The notes: generated by a model from the sequence alone, not told the origin. DNA of 64,000 nt from Papio anubis (GCF_008728515.1 NC_044980.1:35976290-36040289); one strand, 5' to 3'; shown: positions 48,160 through 58,942, counted from the stretch's first letter. Translations and numbers: made by a program.

Positions 48160-48700
48160 CTTTCTTATCTAAGGGAATTCTAAAATTCTAGAACTTCTAA
48201 AATTCTAAAGATTTAGAAATATGTTCAAACTGCAACACATGAAAACTGCCTTCAGCTCTCCTTGAAGCAATAAGCTAGCCGGCAGTGTAAGTGTACATCA
48301 TAGCCCTAATGAATAGTGTATAGTAATCACCACGACAGTGAAAGATTTTATACATACATAAAATAATTCATAATGGTTCTTTATTTGATTCAATAAATAC
48401 GGAATAAGTATGAAAAGTGGTTCCCTAATTAGCAGCTAAATAAGCTTTGACCCATTTACAGCTTTATTTTGATAAGGCTGATAGTGATGAGAGAACAAAA
48501 GGCATTTTAGAGATCATTATTTATTTTGCTCTATCAATACACAGAAGTATAACATTTACCAAAAATCATTTTACCATAACTATAAGCTGAAGTTACAGTT
48601 TCAGTAGAAACACAATACCACCCTAAATCATGTATTGTAAATTATGAAGGAAAAAAGCTGAAAGCTTCACTGAAGTAACCAGAGACAATCACCGTCATAC
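48160..48700. other. Intron between exons J and I: no gene signal
   Basis: AT-rich unique sequence; nothing recognised. Confidence 0.5.
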
Positions 48701-48715
48701 TTTTTTCCCCCTTAC

Positions 48716-48795
48716 CCTTTCTGTTCAGTCGATTTTTCCTCCGTATTTGTCTCCAGTGGTTCTTCCCTTTGACACTGAACCTCTTCTGTGAACTC
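48716..48795 (-). CDS. CPLANE1: CPLANE1 exon I
   Basis: 80 nt: 26 codons plus GG. Acceptor ttaaaag|GAGTTC, donor AAAGG|gtaagg. Very acidic: 'EFTEEVQCQREEPLETNTE'. GG+T completes Gly with exon J. Confidence 0.9.
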
Positions 48796-49152
48796 CTTTT
48801 AAAATTGATAGTATGTAAAAAGAAAACAGGTAAAACAAATAGGTATTACTGTGTTGAGTATTTTCAGTCTCATATTAGCTGCTTAACCAGAGTAACAACA
48901 GTCTACAAGCAAGTGAGAAATCACACAGTAAAATGTACTCCCAGTCCTGCTCTGACCAAATCTTTATACTGTGTGAACTGCCTCCAGTCTGCCACACTGG
49001 GCTATTGAGCATGCTAAGTTACAAAGACAAGACTGTGTCAATAGACTAACACACTGTAAATTATATACATATAACACTACATGATTATTCATTTCCCTGC
49101 AAAAACAACTATAAAACCAGGAAAAATGAATCCATTTTAAAAGAATTGTTAC

Positions 49153-49405
49153 AAGGCAGGTGGATCACTTGAGGTCAGGAGGTCAAGATCAGCCTGGCCA
49201 ACATGGTGAAACTCTATCTCTACAAAAATTACAAAAAATTAGTCAGGCATGGTGCCGCATGCCTGTAGTCCGAGCTACTTGGGAGGCTGAGGCAGAATTG
49301 CTTAAACCTGGGAGGCTGAAGCTGCAGTTAGCCAAGATCACACCACTACACTTCAGCCTGGGCAACAGAGCAAGACTGTCTCAAACATAAAAATAATAAT
49401 AATAA
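49153..49405 (+). mobile_element. Alu, 5' truncated
   Basis: Begins inside the left arm at 'aggcaggtggatcacttgag' and ends in an (AAT) tail. Confidence 0.88.
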
Positions 49406-49421
49406 AGAACTGTTACAACAG

Positions 49422-49725
49422 ATAGGGCACAGTGGCTCACACCTGTAATTTCAGCACTTTGAGAGGCTGAGGCTAGGAGTTCAGGACCAGCCTAAGCAAC
49501 ATAGCAAAGCCCAGTCTCCACAAAAAAATGTTTTTAAAAAAATTAGCTGGGCATAGTGGTGCACACCTATAGTAGGACCCAGCTACTTGGGAGGCTGAGG
49601 CAAGAGGATGACTTTATTCCAGGAATTCCAGGCTGCAGTGAGCCACGATTGTGCCACTGCACTCCAGCTTGGGCAAAAGAGCAAGACCCTCATTTCAAAA
49701 AAAAAAAAAAACAAAAAACAAAAAA
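49422..49725 (+). mobile_element. Alu J-type
   Basis: 'agatagggcacagtggctca' to an A tail. 'gaactgttaca' stands on both sides. Confidence 0.9.
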
Positions 49726-49847
49726 CAGAACTGTTACAATAATTGGAAATGTCTATGTTCCCCCTGGAAATTCAATGTATAGAGTTTTGAGAAAAATAAT
49801 ACCAAAAGCATATATATGTATAAAAAGTACAGCTGAAATATACTTTT

Positions 49848-50147
49848 TAATTTTTTTTTTTTTAAAGACAGGGTCTCACTCTGTTGCCCAGGCTGGAATG
49901 TACTAGCACAATAGAGCTCACTACAGCCTCAAACTCCTGAAGTCAAATGATCCTCCCACCTCAGCCTTCCAAGTAGCTGAGACTACTACAGGCACATGCC
50001 ACCATGCCTGGCTATTTTTTAATTTTTCGTAGAGATGGAGTCTTGTTCTCTTGAGCAGGCTGGTCCAAAACTCCTGGGCTCAAGCAATCCTCCCGCCTCA
50101 GCCTCCCAAAGTGCAGGGATTACAGGTATCAGTTGCCATGCTTGGCC
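49848..50147 (-). mobile_element. Alu J-type, reverse
   Basis: 'aaagacagggtctcactctg' to 'tgccatgcttggcc'. Confidence 0.9.
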
Positions 50148-50447
50148 ATACTTCCATACTTTTTAAATAAAGGACACGTTTGCTACTCTTGATTAAATAA
50201 ATTTGCTGAAGCAGTTTATGGCATGAAAATTTCATTGCCTGAAATTATTGGACATGTTACTATACTGTACTAGAATTTCAGGGAAAGAAAAATGCCACAC
50301 AGCATGGCTATATTCTACAACCCATAGTGCATTTTTAAGAGCTAGCCTTGCTTTGATATATTTAATAACAATGAATAAAAACATGTATAATTTAAACACT
50401 ACACAAAATGAAAGATGAATAATTGTATCCACTATTTATTGACTTAC

Positions 50448-50530
50448 TTCTTCTAACTGCTGTGGTAAAGTCATCATGCAAATGCCAAGATTGGGACTTC
50501 TGAAACCTCCAACAGATTCTTTAATGTCTT
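50448..50530 (-). CDS. CPLANE1: CPLANE1 exon H
   Basis: 83 nt: two bases plus 27 codons. Acceptor tatcgctag|AAGACA, donor GAAGAA|gtaagt. Encodes 'DIKESVGGFRSPNLGICMM'. G from exon G plus AA gives Glu. Confidence 0.9.
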
Positions 50531-51100
50531 CTAGCGATAAGGAAAGATGAAGAGAAAACTGATCATTAAAAAAATTAAACTATTGACTTTTTAGGGGGCT
50601 CAGGGAATATTACCAGAAACAATATAATGACAGAAATATTTTCTATCCTTTTTATAAAGACAGTCTTTGAAAACACCTGGAGTCTATTCCATCTTCATCA
50701 GGTAAATTCCAGATAAGCCTTGAGAGGCCTTATTATTCAGTATGTTTAACTCTATGTAGTGCTCTGAGAGTTTGTGTTTTAAGGAAGACTGCTGGGGAGA
50801 GGTTTGTAGAGTTGCTTCACAGAAATTAAGAGACCATAATTATTACATAAGCAGCACAACAGGCCCAACAATTGTAAAAGAGCACCAACATAAAAATACC
50901 TTAGATCTTCTTGGTTTTATCAAAACCAAAATTAGAGTTAATATGTTCAATGTTTCATAAATATTTAATTCTCTTAATTTTTCATTTTAGGCTCCTGTAA
51001 ACACACTTACGTGGAAGACTAAATAAGTTATCTCAGATAATATTATTTACCAATTTCAAATTAATAAAGCCAAAAAAATAGATTATCTAAATAAACTGAC

Positions 51101-51267
51101 CTTCATAGTCTGATATGTGCATATCCATTTCCTCTTTTGTAAATGCTTGTACTTCTAAAAGATTCTCATCAATATCTATAAATTCTTTTTTAGTATTATG
51201 AATGACGGAAATAATCTCAACATTGATTTCTTTTATATCAGGATTTTTTGCTTCAGTTGGCATTCTA
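51101..51267 (-). CDS. CPLANE1: CPLANE1 exon G
   Basis: 167 nt: one base, 55 codons, one base. Acceptor tttttcag|TAGAAT, donor GAAG|gtcagt. Encodes 'MPTEAKNPDIKEINVEIIS' and 'FIDIDENLLEVQAFTKEEM', an acidic amphipathic stretch. Confidence 0.92.
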
Positions 51268-51334
51268 CTGAAAAAAATGCAGCAACTAAAATTACAACTA
51301 CTCTTGGAGATAAAGAGCTACTTTACATTATAAT

Positions 51335-51418
51335 TCAGTTTTTGTTTTTGTTTTTTTTTTTTGAGATGGAGTCTCACTCTGCCACCCAGGCTGGAGTGCA
51401 ATGGCGCAATCTCGACTT
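51335..51418 (-). mobile_element. Very short 5'-truncated Alu with target-site duplication
   Basis: Only the tail and about 60 bases of the right arm ('gagatggagtctcactctgc'), flanked by TAATTCAGTTTTT on both sides. Confidence 0.9.
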
Positions 51419-51521
51419 AATTCAGTTTTTTAAAAACAAAGAACAAACTTTGGTTTTATATTTATAAAATCTTTCTTAAAAAAATTCTGATACATAGAAG
51501 CTCAGTTAAAGATTGTTCAGT

Positions 51522-51823
51522 AGGCCAGGTTCTGTGGCTCATGCCTGTAATGCCAGCACTTTGGGAGGCCGAGGCGGGTGGATCACCTGAGGTCGGGAGT
51601 TCAAGACCAGCCTGACCAACATGGAGAAACCCCGTCTCTACCAAAAATACAAAATTAGCTGGGAGTGGTGGCACATGCCTATAATCCCAGTTACTAGGGA
51701 GGCTGAGGCAGGAGAATTGCTTGAACCTGGGAGGCGGAGGTTGCGGTGAGCCAAGATTGTGCCATTGCACTCCAGCCTGGGCAACGAGAGTGAAACTCCA
51801 TCTCAAAAAAAAAAAAAAAAAAA
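51522..51823 (+). mobile_element. Alu S-type with target-site duplication
   Basis: 'ggccaggttctgtggctcat'. The repeat AAGATTGTTCAGTA is on both sides. Confidence 0.95.
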
Positions 51824-52274
51824 GATTGTTCAGTAAATAACTAAACATCCTAGTTTTTATTTATTCAAATGATTGGAATAATTTCAACTTATCTAAAATT
51901 ATCATTCTCACAAAGGACTATTCATGCTATAATGGCTTTTGCCTTGGGATTCAAAGCTATGTTACTGCTAGCATTGCTTCATATACAAAAATGGACGAAA
52001 GGATTAGTTCAACTTCTGATATGGGAAATAAATTGATAAAGGAATCTCTCAGGATGAATTAATTGTTGTCTCAGAAAATATAAGCTAGACCAAGAGGGAA
52101 AAAATACAATTTGCAATGAATTGTTAAAGCACCTCAGAAAGCTCACTGCCTGTTCCTCTACTTCAAAAAATGCTCATTCCTTTAACTTTCAAGGGTTTGA
52201 TTCTTCCCTTTAAGCCCAAAGGCCATCAAACCAGGTGTCTTATATTGAAAAGAAGAGTATAATCAGCAACTTAC

Positions 52275-52423
52275 TTCAAGATATTTTGACAAGATTTATT
52301 CTGACCATTTCTTTCCTCTGTTCCACCTGGAGCTGCTACTGCAACTGAACCGCCAGCATCTGATTTGCTCTCCCTCTCAATACTGGGTCCAACCTGACAC
52401 CGAGTGTCACGATTCTCTACCAT
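52275..52423 (-). CDS. CPLANE1: CPLANE1 exon F
   Basis: 149 nt: 49 codons plus AA. Acceptor tgctttag|ATGGTA, donor TTGAA|gtaagt. Encodes 'MVENRDTRCQVGPSIERES' and 'GGSVAVAAPGGTEERNGQN'. The leading ATG is internal, since the frame runs in from exon E without a split codon. Confidence 0.9.
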
Positions 52424-52952
52424 CTAAAGCAAACCATTTACAGCATTTAGTATTTATTGAACCCTTTATTTTTCACCATATTTTAAAATTATTCATTCTT
52501 TCTACAGGAATTCTGAATAATCCTCTTATTCATTTATCAAATATTTACTGCATTTCCACAACTCAATATTTGTTGCTGAAGCAATGATCAAGTCTTTATT
52601 CTAACTGGAAAAGCAAATCTGACTACCTAAATAGCATTCAAAAGAAATCAGCCTTACACATTTGCAAGGGATATTGTCATTGTTTTCAGGCCACGAAACA
52701 GTGGCAAAAAAATTATAATATTCTCATTTCATTCCCTTTGCTATATCATAAAGACATTCAGTAGTTATTTCAAAATGACATAGTAAACAAAAATACATGC
52801 AGCTAAAAACACAAGGTACGTATCCCTTTTGTCTCAATTAAAATTTCCATATACATTACCTAGAAATACAAATTTCAAGGATGACAAATATCACAGTATC
52901 ATATAAACTGTATACCTTATGATAACAGAAACCAATCTCAAGGAAAAAAAAG

Positions 52953-53222
52953 AGGACTGGTGTGGTGGCTCATGCCTATAATCCCAACATTTTGAGAGGC
53001 TGAGGTAGGAAGATTACTTGAGCCCAGGAGTTTGAGACCAGTTTGGGTAACAAAGGGAAATTCTAAAAAATTTAAAAATTAGCCAGGCATAGTGGCATGA
53101 GCCTGTGGTCCCAGCTGCTTGGGAGATTCAGGTGGAAGGATCACGTGAGCCCAGAAGGTCAAGGCTACAGGCAGCTCTGATCCTAAGACTGCACTCCAGC
53201 CTAGGTGATAAAGCAAGACTCT
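52953..53222 (+). mobile_element. Alu J-type, split by the next Alu
   Basis: 'gaggactggtgtggtggctc' to 'aaagcaagactct'. Its missing end 'gcaagattctgtctc' resumes at 53535. Confidence 0.9.
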
Positions 53223-53503
53223 GGACCAGGCGCAGTGGCTCACACCTGTAATCCCAGCACTTTGGGAGGCCGAGGCGGGTGGATCACGAGGTCAGGAGTT
53301 CAAGACCAGCCTGGCGAATACGGTGAAACCCCGTCTCTACTAAAAAATACAAAAATTAGTCAGGCGTGGTGGCGCGCACCGGTAGTCCCAGCTACTCGCA
53401 AGGCTGAGGCAAGAGAATTGCTTGAATTCAGGAGGCAGAGGTTGCAGTGAGCTGAGATCATGCTACTACACTCCAGCCTGGGTGACAGAGTGAGACTCCA
53501 TCT

Positions 53504-53534
<31 letters not shown>
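53223..53534 (+). mobile_element. Alu S/Y inside the older Alu
   Basis: 'ggaccaggcgcagtggctca' to a roughly 29-base A tail, with 'agcaaga(c/t)tct' on both sides as target repeat. Confidence 0.93.
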
Positions 53535-53539
<5 letters not shown>

Positions 53540-53581
53540 ATTCTGTCTCAAAAAATAAATAAGTAAAAAATAAAACAAATT

Positions 53582-53591
53582 CACACACACA

Positions 53592-53623
<32 letters not shown>
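53582..53623. repeat. (CA)n(CG)n alternating repeat
   Basis: About 14 CA units run directly into about 7 CG units, all alternating purine-pyrimidine. Confidence 0.97.
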
Positions 53624-53624
<1 letters not shown>

Positions 53625-53714
53625 ATTCACATCCTTCAGCCTAGAATAAACTACTTTGGAATAAAGGCACTTGCCATTGACTAGGGAAGAAAGAATAGTT
53701 AATTAAACACTAAC

Positions 53715-53863
53715 TCCTCTACTGACTCCCATCTGCCTTTCTGGGTTTGATTCTTCAACCTCTTCTGGCCTGAGAGTATAAGAAAAACAATCCACTAATG
53801 GACTTGATGAGACATCAGTAATTAAAACTAGAGAGCTACCTAGTCCTTCATCTGAACCAAAAC
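53715..53863 (-). other. Possible alternative exon (149 nt)
   Basis: Acceptor cggtttcag|GTTTTG and a fair donor AGAGGA|gttagt enclose 49 open codons ('GFGSDEGLGSSLVLITDVS', 'SYTLRPEEVEESNPER'). The open frame needs one base from the exon before, but exon E ends on a whole codon. Spliced directly after E it reads a stop at the eighth codon. Exon E joins exon F cleanly without it. Confidence 0.4.
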
Positions 53864-54182
53864 CTGAAACCGAAGAGAGAAATAATATAACTGTAATACC
53901 ACTTGTAATATCACTAAAATTATCTCCTTCCCCTTTTTCTTTTTTATAAATACACACAAAACTTCAAGACCTCACAGCCTCTCTGAAAAGCACGTTCACT
54001 TTAACTATTGTTAAGAATTAAAGGAACCACTAGAAGAAAAAAATAGGAGATACTGATTATAATCAACATTGTCATTAATTTTCTATTATTTAATGATTCT
54101 TTAATAGATGGGAAATGTAAACATAGTTTTAATCTAAAATGAGAATTCTCGTTTGTATGTAATGAACAATTGATATGCTTAC

Positions 54183-55122
54183 CTGAATAATGGCATTTTT
54201 TGCCTTATATGTAGCAAAATAGGGTTGTTCCAAAAGCCATAATGATGTAAGAATGGCAGCTGTAGAGGTCTTTACACGAATTACTGGACTGTACTCAGAG
54301 GACGACTCAGTTATACCAGAATCACAGAGTAGTCTTCTATTAGACCACCTTATCATCCATTCCAGCAGTCTTCCTATACTGCCAAATGTGTTTAGTGCTA
54401 AAGGAAGATCTTCTTGAGGGTTAATATCATTGCACTGAATAGCTTTGAAAATACAACTTCTAGTTTTAATGGACTTGGGAGTCCAAAAAATGTTGTTTGA
54501 TGATCTCTGGATTAGACATTTTTCTCTAGTGTCATCTTGTATTTTGTAAATTGACTTTTGTTTTAAACCAAATAATCCACTCATTCGTTCATTCTTATTG
54601 ACTGCATTCAAAGGATATTCTAAAAAAGGTTTGATCCCTTGATTAACCAGTACCGATGATGAAAGTTCCTGGTTTTCTAAATGCATGCCATATTCATCAT
54701 TTAAAGAGGATGATTTTTCTGATTCATAGGACTCAGGAGCAACAACAAAGCAAGAACCAGCTCTAAACACATTCTGGCTTTTAGTTTTGCTCTGACGTCG
54801 TTTTAATGTTGTATGTACATCAAAAAGTAAAGAATTAAGTTCATGTTCTCTAAGCGTTCCAGAAAAACTGGTTAGAAATGGAATTCCAGCATCCCTGGAA
54901 TAAGGTAGGTCTCTTTCAAGAATGTAACTCAAAAAGAGATCAAGGAATTTAATATATTCATCATCGTCACGTTCAAATTCCCAAACACCTATTACAGGAA
55001 GTGTATTTTGTGATAACTTTTCATGATCTTCTTTCTTTGTAGGATTTTCCTTCTGATTACACATTTTCTTTTTATCAGTGAGCTTACCAATCGATGTTAA
55101 TTCCATGTGATTTGGGGCATTT
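54183..55122 (-). CDS. CPLANE1: CPLANE1 exon E (largest, 940 nt)
   Basis: One base plus 313 codons. Acceptor ttgctgtag|AAATGC follows a long T tract; donor ATTCAG|gtaagc. Contains 'VWEFERDDDEYIKFLDLF', 'LNSLLFDVHTTLKRRQSKT', 'LNTFGSIGRLLEWMIRWSN' and 'AAILTSLWLLEQPYFATYK'; the last two are hydrophobic helix-like stretches. A second strong donor lies near its start (GATTG|gtaagc, exon 55088-55122). Confidence 0.95.
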
Positions 55123-55129
55123 CTACAGC

Positions 55130-56195
55130 AAAAAAATAAAATAAGACAGAATTAAAGATCATTTAATCACTAAAACTGATATTAGAATTGACATGAAAAA
55201 TTCTCTCCAATGATTAAGTCATGTATATTTTGTGTGCCTTGATTACATATATTTCAAATGAGGGAGTGGGACTAAATGATTTCTAAGTGTTTTCAAGAGT
55301 GGAACATTTCTACGAGATCAAAAAAAAATTAATATCAAAAGGGAAAATTTGTATTAGAAGAGATTAACATGTGTCCACAGAAATTTCACTATAAAAGAAC
55401 ATGAATGATTTTTCTGTGGGTAAAAAAAAAAAATAGTCCTCTAATGGGTCAGATTTTAGGAATACAAAGTCAACAAAAACTCCAAGCCACTGATACACAA
55501 CAAAATTTAGGATTTCTTTTCTTGCATCTGCCCGCTCAGCTCCCCTAATACCATGTGTAACAAGCAAGACTGTCCTTTTTTGTTTTACCACACAAAATTA
55601 GGAACTTTTTCTAAACACTTTTAGCTGCTATGAAACCAGTTAGGCAGATACCTTAACTGCCCAACCACAATTCCTTTTAAATGTTTCTTAACGTGGTTCT
55701 TAGGGCAGAACACAGATCCTTAGTTCCCTCAGTAAGAGAACAGGTATTGGCCACCTGGGCTGAAAGCATCCCATCCCTTCTGCTTGAGGCAATTTCCTTC
55801 CCTGAAATATTTCCCTTAAAAATATTAAGGAAATTTAAGGAAAAATTTTCCTTAAAAATAATATGGCTAACTCAGTAACCCAAAACTATTTAAGTCTAAA
55901 GATTACTTAAAAAAACTGAAAGTCCTCCAGTGAAGCGTAGAATTTCATCTACTCCTCTGATTTTATAATTTCAGATGGCAAAATTATTTCATATATCAAT
56001 AATACTTAAAGTAAATTTTCGAATATACAGTCTCATTTTATACTCCTAATATTCTTATGAGTGGAGGGGGTGGCACTTATCATTCATATTATTAATAGTG
56101 CAATCTGTGAGGGTTGCTGGGACCAGAAATCAGCTCATCAGATGCCTGAAAGCTACTTTTCAAAGGAAGCGAATGCCTGTTATTAAAAGATCTCA
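55130..56195. other. Intron between exons E and D: no gene signal
   Basis: AT-rich, unusually free of Alus. Nothing recognised. Confidence 0.55.
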
Positions 56196-56202
56196 ACTGT
56201 AC

Positions 56203-56503
56203 CTTTGATAGATATTTATCCTACTTTTTTCTTCAACCGACAAAGCTTCAGAGAATGTATCTGCCGTATCTGCATCACTGTGAACCATAGAATTCCCAAG
56301 TTCTGTGAGTGTACTTCTGCTCAAACTAGTCCCTAGGGAAAATCTGTCAAAACCTGGAGCCTCATCTGGTTTCTCTTCTTCAATTGGTTCCCATATATTC
56401 AATTCAAAAGAGCCTATATTTCTCTGTACACGTTTTAGAGCTTTCACCCTCACTTTCTGGATAGAATGCATGACAACAGACATCATTTCCTCAGTCTGGG
56501 GAC
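56203..56503 (-). CDS. CPLANE1: CPLANE1 exon D
   Basis: 301 nt: two bases, 99 codons, two bases. Acceptor ctttccag|GTCCCC, donor CAAAG|gtacag. Encodes 'MMSVVMHSIQKVRVKALKR', 'GSFELNIWEPIEEEKPDEA' and 'SLGTSLSRSTLTELGNSMV'. The first part is a basic amphipathic helix, the rest acidic and Ser-rich. Confidence 0.95.
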
Positions 56504-56509
56504 CTGGAA

Positions 56510-57325
56510 AGAAAAGAATAAAAAGTCTTAGTGTTCATTAAAATGTTTCAATTCGAGACATACGGAGACCCAACTCTGGTCCCTCCTGGGGACAAGAAAC
56601 CTAACTCATGACTTATTTCCACATTCTTATAGGTCGTGTTTTCTTCAGTATTTACTGGAAAGGTATTTTAAAGTAGAGCTGCAGAAGCTAAAGAAGGTCC
56701 ATTAAAGAACACAATAAAAGAGATAGAACCTAGACCTCAGAAGAAACAGTATGCCCTGGAAAAAAAAACTTTAAGTGATTTAACTGTTTTAAAACTCAGA
56801 AGGATAATTACATTTAATAAAAAGAATAACCAATGTTTTTTCCATTCTCACATAGTAGAGAATAAGAGAAAATGAGTATAATTCTAGTCAAAAAAATCAA
56901 GAACATTTTTCTTACTACAAGTAATAGGAAACAATAGCAAGGGAAGGTTTTCAAGGCTGTCTATAGAAAAATTTTAAAACATTATTTAATACATAAACAG
57001 AATATTTTAAAGGATGTCAAAAAAAGTATTAAGAAAAAGACAAATCACAAATACAATATATTAATAGAATAATACAAAATCACTGGACATACCTGGATTT
57101 AAATACTGAATTATAGTTCTAAAAAGCAGGGTAATTTTAATTCTTTAAAAATTCCACAACATTGTAAATGTACTTAATGTCAATGAATTGTATATTTTAA
57201 ATGACTAAAATGGTAAATTTTATATTATATGTGTTTTACCCCAATAAGAAATATGTGTATTCTAATTTTGAAGAACAAAATTAGAAGCATAAATAACCAT
57301 AAAGGGAAAGGAAAGTTACTTGTTT
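56510..57325. other. Intron between exons D and C: no gene signal
   Basis: AT-rich; nothing recognised before the MIR. Confidence 0.5.
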
Positions 57326-57329
57326 TCAA

Positions 57330-57565
57330 CAAATACTTGCAATATACAAAGTACTATATGCTCATTTTATATTATGTTATTTAATCCTCTCTGAATACAC
57401 ATCATAAAGCAGGTAATACTATGCCCACTTTACAAATAAAGATATGAGGCTCAGAGAGACTGAGCAACTTGCCTAAAGTCACACAGTTACTAACTGACAG
57501 AGCCATGAGCCACAGTCAGCTCCATCTGGTTCCAAAGCAAGAGATTAGTCTTTCTGCAATGGAGA
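57330..57565 (+). mobile_element. MIR
   Basis: 'ctatgcccactttacaaata', 'gaggctcagagagactgagc' and 'acttgcctaaagtcacacag': the MIR core, well kept. Confidence 0.9.
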
Positions 57566-57710
57566 AATGTTTCTACCTTCTCATACTCCTATCTTGAGGA
57601 AGAGGCAGAAATACATAGACACATAAGCAACAGTAAATAAATATTTTCAAAACAAAAAGGGAATCTTCCGCAATTTATCTATTAGCTATCTGAGAAACAA
57701 CAAATAATAC

Positions 57711-57819
57711 CTTTCACAACACAGTGTCTGAGTCTCTGGTGAAGAGAGTGATATTTGTCTCTTAAAGGAACCCTCACATCCTCAGGATAGGGAAATGCTT
57801 TCACGAAAATTTCTGCTAC
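57711..57819 (-). CDS. CPLANE1: CPLANE1 exon C
   Basis: 109 nt: 36 codons plus one base. Acceptor tttctgaag|GTAGCA, donor GTGAAAG|gtatta. Encodes 'VAEIFVKAFPYPEDVRVPL' and 'RDKYHSLHQRLRHCVVK', one of the most recognisable CPLANE1 stretches. Confidence 0.95.
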
Positions 57820-57999
57820 CTTCAGAAAAAAATTTTTTTAAGTTTTATGAGAAACAACATTCTTTTTTCTTCCATTCCACAAATATTTTATTTTAACTAA
57901 AAATATAAATGCATATTTCTTACTAATCTTTTGAGGTCAGGTCACAGCCTCTCCCTGAGCATGAGTCTGCTAATAGGAGTTTTGTATCAACTTACTTTT

Positions 58000-58365
58000 T
58001 TATTTTAAAACACGTAATTGACAAAACATGTGTATATTCAAGGTGTACGATGTGATGATTTAATATACGTATACATTCTGTGCTGATTTCCACAATCAAA
58101 TTAATTAGCACATCCATCAATACACACAGTTACTATTGTAATATCCTCCCTTATCAAATTTCAGGTAAACAATACACTACGATTAACTATAGTCACTACA
58201 TTGTACATTGGATCCCTAGAACTTAATTCATCTTATAACTGAAAGGTTGTACCCTTTGACCAAGATCTCCCCATTTCCACTACATCCCCAACCTCTGGCA
58301 ACCACCATTCCACTCTCTGCTTCTGTGAGTTTAAAATTTTTATATTCCACACATAAATGAGGTCC
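58000..58365 (-). mobile_element. L1 3' part, reverse
   Basis: 'gtgtatattcaaggtgtacg', 'ttaactatagtcactacatt' and 'ccattccactctctgcttct' are the reversed 3' region of an older L1. Confidence 0.75.
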
Positions 58366-58384
58366 TACAGTATTTATCTTTCTG

Positions 58385-58440
58385 AACCCACAAGATATTA
58401 TGCTAAGTGAAATAAGCCAAAGAAAGGCAATATCATCCTT
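58385..58440 (+). mobile_element. L1 piece in opposite orientation
   Basis: 'gatattatgctaagtgaaat' then 'aagccaaagaaagg' is L1 sense text, reversed relative to the neighbouring piece. It ends 73 bases from exon B. Confidence 0.7.
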
Positions 58441-58513
58441 AATTAAAATTAAACAAAAATCTTTTAAAGTCCCTGATTCTGATGTAGTTTACTTTCACCT
58501 ACAAGCACATTAC

Positions 58514-58672
58514 CTTTCTGATTGGTGGCAGTTCTCCAATAAGGCTCAAAATTATATCCTGAATAAGTTCTTCCATATTAAAGAACCGAGAGAAAGGCAG
58601 CATTCTATAAGCCCATTCCACTGCACTAAGACAGTGCTCAATCATACAAGAATCAAACTCCACTTCAAGGTC
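58514..58672 (-). CDS. CPLANE1: CPLANE1 exon B
   Basis: 53 codons, whole at both ends. Acceptor ccttttag|GACCTT, donor AGAAAG|gtaatg. Encodes 'EFDSCMIEHCLSAVEWAYR' and 'MEELIQDIILSLIGELPPI', helical and hydrophobic. Confidence 0.94.
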
Positions 58673-58832
58673 CTAAAAGGATATTGAAAAACATTCATTT
58701 CTTTTTTAGTTTAGATGGTAGACCAGAATGAGTTCAAAAGAAAGTTTTGCTGCAAACAATAAAATCTTCTTTTAAACAATAATTTCCCAAGTAATGTGTG
58801 TTCATTTTTCTTATTTTTGCCCTGGTAAATAC

Positions 58833-58942
58833 CTTTTCTCCCTTTACATTTTCTCTTGCTTTCTGATATTGCCTGCAACTAAGGGATAACTTATCACGGA
58901 CATGCAGCATCCAACACAGAGCACAAAGTTCCCTGAAGCAAC
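58833..58942 (-). CDS. CPLANE1: CPLANE1 exon A (first in window)
   Basis: 110 nt: two bases plus 36 codons. Acceptor ctgctttag|GTTGCT, donor GAAAAG|gtattt. Cys-rich start 'CFRELCALCWMLHVRDKLS' then 'CRQYQKARENVKGEK'. The two leading bases need one base from an exon beyond 64000. Confidence 0.93.

Larger units (their letters stand above)
693..58942 (-). other. CPLANE1: CPLANE1 gene, internal part (25 coding exons)
   Basis: All coding exons lie on the minus strand and chain in one frame: 25 exons, 5,014 nt, 1,670 whole codons, no stop. The encoded peptides match my memory of CPLANE1/C5orf42, for example 'EDVRVPLRDKYHSLHQRL', 'VWEFERDDDEYIKFLDLF' and 'LLWKRLQGVSAACPAPS'. In the family this roughly 3,200-residue protein works with INTU, FUZ, WDPCP and RSG1 at the ciliary base, where it recruits intraflagellar transport A proteins. 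Loss causes Joubert and orofaciodigital syndromes. The first exon starts and the last ends in mid-codon, so the gene extends beyond both sides. The identification rests on recall, not on a search. Confidence 0.85.

Noticed and set aside
53976..53982. 7-nt microexon AGAGGCT
   Set aside because: It would repair the phase of the 53715 candidate, but seven bases with fair splice sites occur by chance; mentioned only as an option.
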